DNA of 64,000 nucleotides from Apostichopus japonicus (GCF_037975245.1 NC_092583.1:1700264-1764263), one strand, 5' to 3'. Shown: positions 11,632 through 21,584, numbered from the stretch's first letter. Numbers and translations are program-made. Notes: generated by a model from the sequence alone, not told the origin.

Positions 11632-12212
11632 AACCTAGATCAGCTTTCATGGTAACCACATCAAAGTAAGTACAATGTGTCAGATATGGCCCCAAGAGCA
11701 ACAAATGGCTATTGCCAGTAATTATTGGTGGTGGGGTACCCCTGCCAGTGATCAATAATTGACCCCTCACGGCTGACCTAGGTCAGCTCATGAGGTAACC
11801 ACTTGAAACCTACTGGAAAATGTTGGTTAGGACTTCAGATACAAGGGATGGGCATTGCCAGTAATTTTTATTGGTGGGGTACCCCTGCCAGTAGACCCCC
11901 AAAATGCCCATCCCCTCATTGACCTAGGTCAGCTCATAAGGTAACCAGTTGAAACCTACTGGAAAATGATAGGTATTACTTCAAATGTAAGTGATGGGCA
12001 TTTCCAGTAATTTATATTGGTGGGGTACCCCTGCCAGTAGACCCCCAAAATGCCCATCCCCTCATTGACCTAGGTCAGCTCATGAGGTAACCAGTTGAAA
12101 CCTACTGGAAAATGATAGGTATTACTTCAAATGTAAGTGATGGGCATTTCCAGTAATTTATATTGGTGGGGTACCCCTGCCAGTAGACCCCCAAAATGCC
12201 CATCCCCTCATT
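11632..12212. repeat. 146-bp tandem repeat with TGACCTAGGTCA palindromes, unit 1
   Basis: Four copies of a ~146-bp unit: the first is degenerate and the last two nearly identical. Unit starts lie near 11632, 11775, 11921 and 12067. Three copies begin with the perfect palindrome TGACCTAGGTCA (11774-11785, 11920-11931, 12066-12077); the first has TAACCTAGATCA. Each unit also contains AGGTAACC and GGGGTACCCC palindromes. The array lies 1.1-1.7 kb upstream of the Gal3ST first coding exon. TGACCT/AGGTCA are nuclear-receptor half-sites, here everted with zero spacing; a regulatory role is speculative. Confidence 0.85.
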
Positions 12213-13331
12213 GACTTAGCTGTGTTTGTTCTTTATGCTGGATAGACTATAACCTGAATGATGTTTACCTGCTTTTGTTGATATATTGTCTATAAAGGCT
12301 TGTTTTGTGTATACTAAGCACATTAGTCGGTTTGCCCCAAGATGTAACAGATAACTCACTTATGACAGTGTGAAAACTCCGTTGACTATATCTATGTGCC
12401 GCACAGCTTTCATCTTATTCCAATGTTCAAAGATAACGACTAGGTGCATGTTTATTTGTACGTGGGTGAGTGTGTGTATGTGTGTAGTTGCGTGGCTTTA
12501 AATGGAATTTTAAGGAATTAAATCATGGTTTACAAGCAGATTAAGCGACACATAAAAATCTTGAGGTCTCTATTTGTTTGTTCTGTATACTTCTACGTCG
12601 TTATCTAAGCCTAGAAAACATTAATTAACAGGAGAAATTCATATAGGCTGTTATTACATTACAAATTATTAATGAAGCACTGGAACTGAAAGATAATGCA
12701 TTGTTAGGTAAATTCAAAATACCAATTGTGTGAACCTTTAAAGGACAAATGAACAACTAGATTATAAAAGAAGAAGAATAAAAAAAATGTTGACAGTGCT
12801 GCATGGAGTAAAGAGGGGGCGGGGCCACCTGGTCATCTGCTATGTGCCCTTACAGCTGGACCCAAACGTAGTTCGACATTAAAAGCCTTAAGCCTTAAAA
12901 GTCTTAAAAGTTAAGTAATATATGATATTTACCGGTCGTACTACGAATATATATGAGTCGCATCGCGATTTGAATGTACCTAAGATGATTTTCATATTTA
13001 TGTGATATATTAATAGCTCTAACGGTAATTGGTATATATGTGTCGTTTACCTTATTTATTTTGTACAAAATAGATCATACTGACTCTACACATAGTAAAG
13101 GTTTTTTTTATCTATTCCTTTGATTATGGTTTATCAAGTAAAATTAATAAATCAATATTCCATAACAGAGATATACATATAAACATGTATGCGTGTGTGT
13201 GTGTGTTTTGTATGTCGCACATACCAAATTTGGTAAAGATCGTCGGTGAGGAAGCTTGACAGAATTGCTGTAAACTATTTGAAATATTCAAATATAATCG
13301 GTTCTATATATTTCGAAATGTTTCCTTCTAG
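12213..13331 (+). other. Upstream region of the Gal3ST gene, unit 1
   Basis: No other gene is seen. It presumably contains the promoter and any 5' untranslated exon, but I cannot place a transcription start. TTTCCTTCTAG at 13321-13331 reads as a splice acceptor immediately before the coding exon, so a noncoding first exon further upstream is plausible. Only weak TATA-like AT runs are present. Confidence 0.4.
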
Positions 13332-13343
13332 TATCTTGCTAAC

Positions 13344-13492
13344 ATGGTTCCGCAGACGAAGACAATATGTTTACAGTCCAAACGGATAATCGTTGTTATC
13401 TCTTTGTCCCTGTATGTAATCGTTGCGATCTTAGGGCTACTACACCAAGTCAACTTACCTCGCTTGAAGCCACTTTTCAAATCGAATGTAAG
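13344..13492 (+). CDS. Gal3ST-family sulfotransferase, exon 1 (membrane anchor), unit 1
   Basis: Coding part of the first coding exon, 149 nt (49 codons plus two bases). ATG sits in a favourable context (AACATGG). The peptide has a short tail with Lys6, Lys13 and Arg14, then a 19-residue hydrophobic segment (about residues 15-33, IIVVISLSLYVIVAILGLL). That is the type II signal-anchor layout of Golgi sulfotransferases, with the basic side cytosolic. The exon ends in a consensus donor, AG|GTAAGT. Joining it to the acceptor at 17510/17511 keeps frame and yields 405 residues, within the 400-490 range of vertebrate GAL3ST proteins. An in-frame TAG precedes the ATG, inside an acceptor-like TTTCCTTCTAG. 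Confidence 0.8.
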
Positions 13493-13914
13493 GTAAGTTA
13501 ATGGTTTTGCCTCGATTTCAAGTTTTCGGTCTGTGAAAAGTCAGCTTCTGGTAAAACTTTTAGCTTTACTACTATAAAGGCCCCCCCTCCCCCTCTCAAT
13601 CAATAAGTCTTAAAGCAGCATTTTGCGTTGGGTCGCTTTTTTCCACTTTTTTAACATGTGCATCGATTTTTTTACATGTATCAATCATAAAACAGCAATC
13701 TAAGATACCATCCAAGTTTCACCCTGCCAAGAGCGTTAATTAGCGAGTAATTAACGATTTATGTCGATAAATGAGAAGAGTGTCCTCGACAAATTTCACA
13801 GTTAAAATTAATTGCATACAATTCCGCCAAACCCACTAGTTTGAATTCAACCAATCAGAGATGCAGGTTTAGTTATGAGCCGTTGCTAAATATAGATTCA
13901 AGACTTCGCGTTGG

Positions 13915-13951
13915 TTGTACCAGGGAGTTGTTATGCAACTCCCTGGTACAA
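13915..13951. repeat. Perfect mini-palindrome inside MITE 1, unit 1
   Basis: The core CCAGGGAGTTG, TTATG, CAACTCCCTGG (13920-13946) is flanked by TTGTA on the left and TACAA on the right, giving 16-bp perfect arms around a 5-nt loop. In the sister MITE copy the same site has direct TTGTA repeats and an arm mismatch. Confidence 0.8.
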
Positions 13952-14421
13952 CTGCCATATAGACTGTACACAAATCAAGCGTGGTGTTATATTACGTATC
14001 TGTCAATGACGTTCGTAGTGTTTAAATATTCATATTATGGGCGAGGTTTATTGGGTTCCCAACGGAAAATATCTTGGAGAACAACAAAGTTGAAAGTTGC
14101 AAATTTTTCGACTTTCATGCCACCATTTGAAGTAAAATATAAATAGATTAGCTAGTTATGTATGTCATTATGGCAAAGTATAGAATCAGTGAGGTTGAGA
14201 AAAATCATAGAAAAGGACGCAAAATGCTGCTTTAAAGCAGCATTTTGCAGCGACATGAAAGTCGAAAAATTTGCAACTTTCAACTTTGTTGTTCTCCAAG
14301 ATATTTTCCGTTGGGAACCCAATAAACCTCGCCCATAATATGAATATTTAAACACTACGAACGTCATTGACAGATAAGTAATATAACACCACGCTTGATT
14401 TGTGTACAGTCTATATGGCAG

Positions 14422-14458
14422 TTGTACCAGGCAGTTGCATAACAACTCCCTGGTTGTA
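14422..14458. repeat. Mini-palindrome with 5-bp direct repeats inside MITE 2, unit 1
   Basis: A 27-bp imperfect palindrome (14427-14453, left arm CCAGGCAGTTG, right arm CAACTCCCTGG with one mismatch) is flanked by TTGTA at 14422-14426 and again at 14454-14458. The direct repeats read as a target-site duplication. Confidence 0.8.
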
Positions 14459-15120
14459 CCAACGCAAAGTCTTGAATCTATTTTTAGCAACGGCTCATAA
14501 CTAAACCTGCATCTCTGATTGGTTGAATTCAAACTAGTGGGTTTGGGAACTGAATGCGATTAATTTTGTATGTGGAATACTCGCCAATTAACGTTTTTGG
14601 CACGGAAAAACTTGGCTAATATCTTAATTTGCTGTTTTGTGATTTGATGTAAAAAGTATGTAAAAAACTCGATGGACATGTCAAAAAAGTAGAAAACGGC
14701 GACCAAACGCAAAATGCTCATGAATAAACATACTGTTCACTGATTGGTGGAATTCAAACTAGTGGATTTGGAGATATGAAAACTTTGTCGAGGACACTTT
14801 TACTCGTTATCGACATAAATCGTTAATTACTCGCTAATTAACGCTCTTGGCAGGGTGAAACTTGGATGGTATCTTAGTTTGCTGTTTTATGATTGATACA
14901 TCTAAAACAAATCGATGCACATGTTAAAAAGGTGGAAAAAGGCGACCCAACGCAAAATGCTGCTTTAAAGTTGCAAGAATTATTGATGACTTCTTCGACA
15001 CATTCGGACATGATATTATCCTTATGTTTGGAATTAAGGGTGAGAATACTATACCGCCCTAACCACAAGTCATGTTCAAAGTTTGTCCCCGTTTCAGGAA
15101 AGCTCAAACATGCCCGCATG

Positions 15121-15163
15121 TCATACAATGGAGCTATAAACTCTTTATTGCTCCATGGTCATA
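15121..15163. repeat. Second-family mini-palindrome (CCATGGAGCTATAAA type), unit 1
   Basis: Arms CAATGGAGCTATAAA and TTTATTGCTCCATGG (15126-15158) surround a CTC loop, with two mismatches between arms. TCATA flanks both sides (15121-15125, 15159-15163). The design (15-bp arms, 3-nt loop, 5-bp direct repeats) matches the CCAGGGAGTTG family although the sequence is different. Copies lie at 36835-36867 and 59053-59085. Confidence 0.65.
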
Positions 15164-15434
15164 CAGGCATACCGTATCTTCAGCGGGTGCCAGTTAACAT
15201 TGGTCAATATGCTCACGTTTCTGAAGGAAATCTTTGCAGATTTACTCAACAACTCAAAACGACCTCTTAAATTCCCGATTGCCCGTAAATGAACACATGT
15301 GAAGACATGCTTTTAGAAAATCATTACTCGAGATAGGAATACACTAGAGAGCTTCCCATAGCTTTATTTTGCACATAAGACAGCCTGCATCAATAAACAA
15401 CCTTTTTCCGAGGGGGTCACATGGACTTTTTTTT

Positions 15435-15512
15435 TGTCTTCAAAGGTTTGAACCAGGGACCTCAGGTACTGCAGACGTGTACTCTCCCGTTCTGCCACCT
15501 CACCGCTCCAAT
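15435..15512 (-). mobile_element. tRNA-derived SINE head, unit 1
   Basis: On the minus strand there is a tRNA-like 5' region with A-box-like TGGCAGAACGGG (15486-15497) and B-box-like GGTTCAAACC (15445-15454), about 32 bp apart as in pol III internal promoters. The stems do not form a proper cloverleaf and the region runs into an A-run, so a SINE head is likelier than a tRNA gene. It lies in the Gal3ST intron, antisense. Confidence 0.6.
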
Positions 15513-16049
15513 CTGACAATAAAGGAATTTACCCCTGTTCGACCTCGCAAGAGGTCCTACGGGGGAGATTATAGATACATAGACTTGTCATGTCATTTAA
15601 TGGACCTGACAGAGAATACCCAAATCTGAGGACACTGATTGGTCAATTTTTGTGTGCCACAGTGTTGAGGCACAGAAGCTATGCCTTATGTGTGCTAGTT
15701 TTTATAATTCTTTTTTTCATTTTAAAGACTTTTAGGTTCTCCCTAATAATGAAGAAAAAAGAATTAATTGCTGTCTCATCTCAAATTTATCAGGGATTCC
15801 ATGAAGGAATTCTCTATGCATCTATCCTCTGCTTGTTTTTTTTTTAGGAAAAGAGATGCATACTATAACATATAAGAATAGCCGCTTGTCTCTCTTCTTT
15901 ATTCAACTCATATCCACAGGTAATTTATATTGCCAACATTAAGATATGAGTAGAACAAAAGGTTTGTCATATCAGTATTGCAAAAATATGGGACAAAATC
16001 ATGGAAAAATTGCTGTAAATGTACCATCATGTTTCATAGTGTGACCCAT

Positions 16050-16755
16050 ATATGTTCTACTGTGGTAAAATCATGGTACAATTATGGTAAATTTACCATA
16101 GTATAATTGCACCGTATAGTTTTACCCTATTTTTACTGTGGTTAATCATGGCACAATTGTAGGAATTTCACCTATGTAGTTTATGTACCATATTAACTTA
16201 CCCTACTTTTACTACAGAAATATCATGGTAAAACTATGGTAAATTTACCATAGTAAATGTACCACACTTTTACCCTACTTTTACCGCGGTAATATAATGG
16301 TAAAACTGCGGTAAATTTACCGTAGTAAATGTACTACACTTTTACCCTACTTTTACCGCGGTAATACCATGGTAAAATTGTGGTAAATTTACCGTAGTAA
16401 ATGTACCACACTTTTACCGCGGTAGTACCATGGTAAAACTGTGGTAAATTTACCGCGGTAAATGTACCGCACTTTTACCCTACTTATACCGTGGTAATAT
16501 CATGGTAAAACTGCGGTAAATTTACCGCGGTAAATGTACCGCACTTTTACCCTACTTTTACCGCGGTAATATAATGGTAAAACTGCGGTAAATTTACCGC
16601 ACTTTTACCATACTTTTACCGCGGTAATACCATGGTAAAAATGCGGTAACTTGTTGTACCGCGGTTGATTTTACCACAATTTTACCACACATTTACCCTA
16701 TTTACCACACATTTACCATAGTTTACCGCGGTAAAATTAGGGTACATTTTTTGCT
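16050..16755. repeat. GGTAAA/TTTACC palindrome array in the intron, unit 1
   Basis: About 700 bp are built almost entirely from GGTAA, TTTACC, TACCGCGGTAA, CCATGG and CACTTTTACCCTAC in both orientations, with a loose 61-76 bp period. Nested perfect palindromes include TTTACCGCGGTAAA and GGTAAATTTACC. Coding is excluded by composition. It could be an expanded foldback element; I know no named family. Confidence 0.8.
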
Positions 16756-17510
16756 GGGATAGTTGCACACTGTATGTACTATGTATTGTGTATGTAGCGC
16801 AATTTGGTATATATAGACTTACCGTTACGCGTGGCTACCAATGTATTACAGAATACATTTGTTTGTTTGGAGGGGGGAAAATCAGTCATATTCCTCACAT
16901 TCAAACATCAAATTATATTTTACTAATGAAATAACATGTCTTGAACTCATCAAACTATCAAAAGTCCAGCAAATTTCATCAAAATAATTTCAAATCCATG
17001 GGCAAAAAAGTACATTGTTTGTATCATAACCTCATTTACATATTTGCATATCTAATTAGCTTAATTATAAAAAAATTATAAAAATTAAAACCTCATTTCA
17101 ATACCTATCTGTCAATACTTGGGTCCCTATTGACAAAATGAACAGATTTTAAATAATTACAATGTGTAAATATTTCCCCCCAGGGGGACAATTATATGAT
17201 CACAACATGGGAAAGAGGAGATAGGCCTAATTATCTTAGTAAGAAACACTTTTACCACTCAAAATCTTTGGTTGGATGGAGCGGACGTTAGACCAATCTC
17301 CAATGGTTTTCAAATGGCCGCCCAATCCTTTGTTTTGACAATTATTGGAAACCCCTTCTAATGTCGAAAGGAGATGATGAGAGGGGGTGGGGAGGGGGCT
17401 GGAACAAAAAAAAAGGTTTTTTCGTTCACTAGACTTCTTGAAAAATTAGTTTCAACGAATTAATGTGATGAAATAAATGTTGTCACCGTTTTTTCGATTT
17501 CCATTTGAAG
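16756..17510 (+). other. 3' end of the Gal3ST intron, unit 1
   Basis: No repeat recognised apart from short G- and A-runs and a TAGGCCTA at 17222-17229. It ends in a pyrimidine-rich acceptor, CACCGTTTTTTCGATTTCC then ATTTGAAG, immediately before exon 2. Confidence 0.6.
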
Positions 17511-18579
17511 GTTAACTGCAGGACTTTACCGAAGCTTTGCGCCTCTCGCTGAGTTAGAGTGGGGAGATATGAGTAATAATAATAATAATAACACATTGGT
17601 TTCCACACATGAGCCAGAATGTTCACCAAAACAGAAGATAGTGTTTATAAAGACACACAAAACAGCGAGTACAACAACTGCTTCCATCTTTGAGCGATAC
17701 GGTTATTATCGCAATTTGACGTTCGTTACGGGAAAAAGCCACGTTCTATCCTTTCCTGGCAAATTTAATCGCAAAGATGTGTTATCGTTCCCTAAGATGA
17801 AGAAGAAGACGTTTGACATTTTAGCGAATCACGCCAGATATGATCGTAAGGAGATGAGTCTATTGATACCGAATGCAGTCTACGTCACCATCCTACGAAA
17901 GCCCGAAGACCAATTGGAATCGGCTTTCGGATATTTCGAAATGTACAAAACGATTAATAAACTAGAGGGAGAAACACATTTGGAGGCTTATATGAAAGAC
18001 CCGAAGAAATATTGGAAAAAGTTTAAAATGTGGCAACTGAGTAGAAATGGACAATTATTCGATTTAGGTTTCGAGCATGAGTTCGATGAGGATGACGTCA
18101 AATTAGAGGGCGCAATTCAAGACTTGGACGAGGAATTGGACCTTGTTTTGATCAGAGAATATTACGACGAGTCTCTCATTCTATTAAGAAAATTATTGTG
18201 TTGGGATTATGAAGATATTTTATACATATCAGCTGGGGTCAGAAGTTCAAGTCATCGATTTCAGAAAAGTGACGAATTAATAGCGAAGATTAAAAAATGG
18301 AACCATGGAGATGTTTTACTATATGATCACTTCAATCGGACATTTTGGAAGAAAGTAGATGCTTACGGTAAAGATTTTCAGAGAGACTTGAAATTTTTTA
18401 GACAATTAAACCAGGAAGCTTTTGATCAATGTATCGATTCTTATAGACTTGACAGAGAAGATAGGAGAGAAGATAAATTTGTACTTAAGAATAATACAGA
18501 AAGGTGCACCAGGATTCTAAGAGCCGACATCGGATACACGAAACTTATTCGAACTTATATGAAAAAGAAATATGGATGA
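17511..18579 (+). CDS. Gal3ST-family sulfotransferase, exon 2 (catalytic domain), unit 1
   Basis: Transfers sulfate from PAPS to galactose, expected at the 3-OH of a terminal galactose on a glycolipid or glycan, in the Golgi lumen; the acceptor is not predictable here. In the joined 405-residue numbering, IKTHKTASTT (96-105) is the 5'-phosphosulfate-binding loop. The segment VYVTILRKPEDQLESAF (about 173-189), with Arg179 and Ser187, is the 3'-phosphate motif. N118-L-T is a glycosylation sequon at the family-typical position. A run of six Asn codons (from 17575) lies in the stem. The frame is open from 17509; an in-frame TGA at 17506-17508 lies in the intron. ATG 17569 could start a 336-residue form, but that lacks an anchor. 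No AATAAA lies within 360 bp downstream. Confidence 0.92.
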
Positions 18580-18946
18580 TTGCCCAAGAAATTACAATAG
18601 GTTCATTGAACTTATAATATTATTGTTGTTGTTGTTATTTTATAATCATTATTATTATTATGATTATTATTATTCGGATGAATTGTCACTTATAGGCCTA
18701 CGTATAACGTATGGTCTGTGATAACGTATAATCAATAGAAGACCAACACTGTTTTTTAAAGCGATCGTTGATAAGTGCTATTTTTTCTTCTTCTTTTATT
18801 TGCTGTAATTGTAGACCTTTGGACTTTCAGATTATATATATCGAAGGAAACCGTCGTGAGTAATTCTTGCCTATTTCAACCGTTCCACCTTAGAATGTTA
18901 GACTCGCGTATTAGTTACTGAATAGCTATGTTAGGATAGACAAGCC
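18580..18946 (+). other. 3' flank / probable 3' UTR of Gal3ST, unit 1
   Basis: AT-rich, with (GTT)n and (ATT)n runs and two TAGGCCTA octamers (18693-18700 and, just inside the microsatellite edge, 18965-18972). No AATAAA or ATTAAA is seen before the (CATA)n tract. The first AATAAA I see is near 20490, past the microsatellite, so the polyadenylation site is unresolved. Confidence 0.45.
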
Positions 18947-19917
18947 AATACATACATACATCCATAGGCCTACATGCATACTCTCATACATACATACATA
19001 CATACTCGCATACATACATACATACATACATACATACATACATACATACATACATACATACATACATACATACATACATACATACATACATACATACATA
19101 CATACATACATACATACATACATACATACATACATACATACATACATACATACATACATACATACACACATACATACATACATACATACATACATACATA
19201 CACACACACACATACACACATACACACACACACACACATACACACACACACATACATACATACATACATACATACATACATACATACATACATACATACA
19301 TACATACATACATACATACATACATACATACATACATACATACATACATACATACATACATACATACATACATACATACATACATACATACATACATACA
19401 TACATACATACATACATACATACATACATACATACATACATACATACATACATACATACATACATACATACATACATACATACATACATACATACATACA
19501 TACATACATACATACATACATACATACATACATACATACATACATACATACATACATACATACATACATACATACATACATACATACATACATACATACA
19601 TACATACATACATACATACATACATACATACATACATACATACATACATACATACATACATACATACATGCATGCATGCATGCATGCATGCATGCATGCA
19701 TGCATGCATGCATGCATGCATGCATGCATGCATGCATGCATACATACATACATACATACATACATACATACATACATACATACATACATACATACATACA
19801 TACATACATACATACATACATACATACATACATACATACATACATACATACATACATACATACATACATACATACATACATACATACATACATACATACA
19901 TACATACATACATACAT
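18947..19917. repeat. (CATA)n microsatellite, unit 1 allele (about 970 bp)
   Basis: Nearly pure (ACAT)n interrupted by a CA-rich stretch near 19198-19252 and by a (CATG)n block near 19668-19740 that is absent from units 2 and 3. Four-base periodicity without stops opens several frames at once (Met-Tyr-Val-Cys and Ile-His-Thr-Tyr repeats), none of them genes. Confidence 0.97.
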
Positions 19918-21040
19918 GGTTATTATAGCTCATTGATATCGCCTTACGTCATTTGCCCTGCTATCAGGGTTGTGCCATTTACGAAAGGAAAGAAGGTTTT
20001 AATACTCTCGTTTCCTTTTCGTCGGAGCGTGGGTGGGGCAAGGGGGCTGTGAGTTGGACTGGAGGTTGTAAAAGAGGAGAAGGGGGGAATGGACCTCCTC
20101 TCGTGGGATTTACGCGGGTCAAATTCTTCAGAATTTTCCAGATATTTATCAGCAAAGTTTGAATCTCAGGTTTTCAGGGTGCCTGAGAAAATGTTTTAGA
20201 ATGTTTCGTCTAGCCTTTTTCCTAGATCCCACGTACCTCTTCATCGATAGCATACGTCTTAAAACTGTCATAGTTAATTCTCACGTTGAAGACGTTATCA
20301 ATCTGTTTGTTTGTTTGTTTGTTTTTAAAGGGTGTCTTTAGGCAGAAAATTCATTTTGATATGTTTGTAGACCACTAGCCAATCACTGCTTCGAGTCCAG
20401 ATTGTGTGTTTCTAGACCACTTTTAGTGTTTGAGAAATTACCCTTTAAAATAGCTAAGGTACAACAATTAAAGTGGCTGAACTATACAGCCTAATAAACA
20501 CGGACTATATTATTTAGGTCATATGCGGCACAAAAACTCAATGGCAATCATAAGACTTCAAATGACATGTTAGTTCCAACGAAGTTTCAAAGAGAAATGG
20601 TATCTTGAAAGTCACCACAGGGTAACTCTATTGTTTATATACTATTTTTGGATTACCATTAACATTTAGACTTATACTGAGGATCTGACGTCGTCATCAG
20701 ACAAAGGCCTTTAAAGGAGCATTCCAGCGATTTAAAATCTCTTAAAAAATGTGAATATCTAGCAACATAGAACAGCTAAAGACACATTACTAACAAAATC
20801 TTTTTCCTTGGACTATAACATATCAAGACTAAATTCTAGCGAAAGTCAGCCTTTAAGTTCCTATCGTTCGAATGAACTCCTCATAATGTGCACTCCCCTC
20901 CCCACCCCCACCACAGAAAAAAAGTTGGGTTACAAGTACTTATTGCAATATGTTACTAACCCTATAATACAACCCTACCCCTCCGTTGGGTACCGTTACT
21001 GCTGGTCCACCACGTAAAATGTGATAACGTATAGTTAATG
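19918..21040. other. Noncoding stretch
   Basis: No gene. It holds a (TTTG)n run near 20304. A possible 116-bp TTAA-flanked element (20329-20444) has ends AGGGTG and ACCCT. A T2-like start, TTAAAGGAGCATTCC, lies near 20711 without a matching right end. Homologous stretches are 41211-42333 and 63463-64000. Confidence 0.45.
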
Positions 21041-21160
21041 CTATGATTATGATTATTATTATTATTAGTAGTAGTAGTAGTATTAGTATTAGTATTATAA
21101 TTGTTATTATTACCACCATTATTATTAGTAATTGGAGTAGTAGTATTGTTATTATTATTG
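21041..21160. repeat. (ATT)n/(TAG)n microsatellite, unit 1
   Basis: Mixed ATT, AGT and TAG trinucleotide runs. The matching unit 2 tract is at 42334-42453, with a single-base difference inside it. Asn/Thr and Ile/Ser frames here are repeat translation only. Confidence 0.85.
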
Positions 21161-21540
21161 TTCATTTATTCAGTTATTGTTTTTTTGTGTTGTTTAGTTA
21201 TTTACTTATTTGTTTCTATGCTTGCTTCCTTGCTTGTTTGCTTGCTTGTGTGTGATTTCATCATTTGTTGAAACCTTTAGCCTTTGACAAAAGAATTTTT
21301 GTATGCTAATTTTTTTTCGGTATACAAGCATGTGAACGTTGACAAGGACGGTGTTATTTGAAGGAACAATTAACATTTAAGGTGTGCAAAAAAAAACCTT
21401 TCATGTTTTTGTGACAACAGAATTGAATTCAAGTTCGGTAATTCACGGTCATTTGCGATTTTTCACTTTTTTATATTTTTGTTTACGTTTTATATCACTC
21501 AGAATAAATTTGAACCTAGCAGCCCATATTGCCACAGTTC

Positions 21541-21544
21541 TCAG

Positions 21545-21584
<40 letters not shown>

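Larger units (their letters stand above)
13610..14968. mobile_element. Pair of inverted TTAA MITEs in the intron, unit 1
   Basis: Three TTAA sites (13610-13613, 14232-14235, 14965-14968) delimit two elements, about 618 bp and 729 bp. All four ends are AGCAGCATTTTGC or its complement. The second element is an inverted copy of the first with an extra repeated end segment (about 14530-14964), so the whole locus folds back on itself. Mirror-image open frames on the two strands (13841-14146 plus, 14152-14532 minus) are the same sequence read from the two arms and are not genes. Each element carries a mini-palindrome (13920-13946, 14427-14453). Confidence 0.8.

Noticed and set aside
11632-12212. 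CRISPR-like array
   Set aside because: The 146-bp repeats are contiguous with no unique spacers, in an animal genome with introns and retroelements.
13841-14532. Two similar 101- and 126-codon frames on opposite strands, repeated in every unit
   Set aside because: They are the two arms of an inverted MITE pair; the mirrored translation follows from the DNA palindrome, not from coding.
14893-15270. 125-codon frame in the Gal3ST intron
   Set aside because: It begins inside a MITE, runs through a mini-palindrome, and is broken by a one-base insertion in unit 3 (near 59023).
15435-15512. Functional tRNA gene on the minus strand
   Set aside because: A and B boxes are recognisable but acceptor and anticodon stems do not pair properly, and an A-run follows; a SINE head fits better.
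17521-17521. Alternative acceptor CTGCAG|GAC for exon 2
   Set aside because: Using it would put the upstream exon out of frame with the sulfotransferase; the acceptor ten bases earlier keeps the frame.
18926-19936. Open frames of about 86-335 codons of Met-Tyr-Val-Cys or Ile-His-Thr-Tyr repeats (also in 40624-41345 and 62842-63478)
   Set aside because: They are translations of a stop-free (CATA)n microsatellite and appear in several frames on both strands at once.
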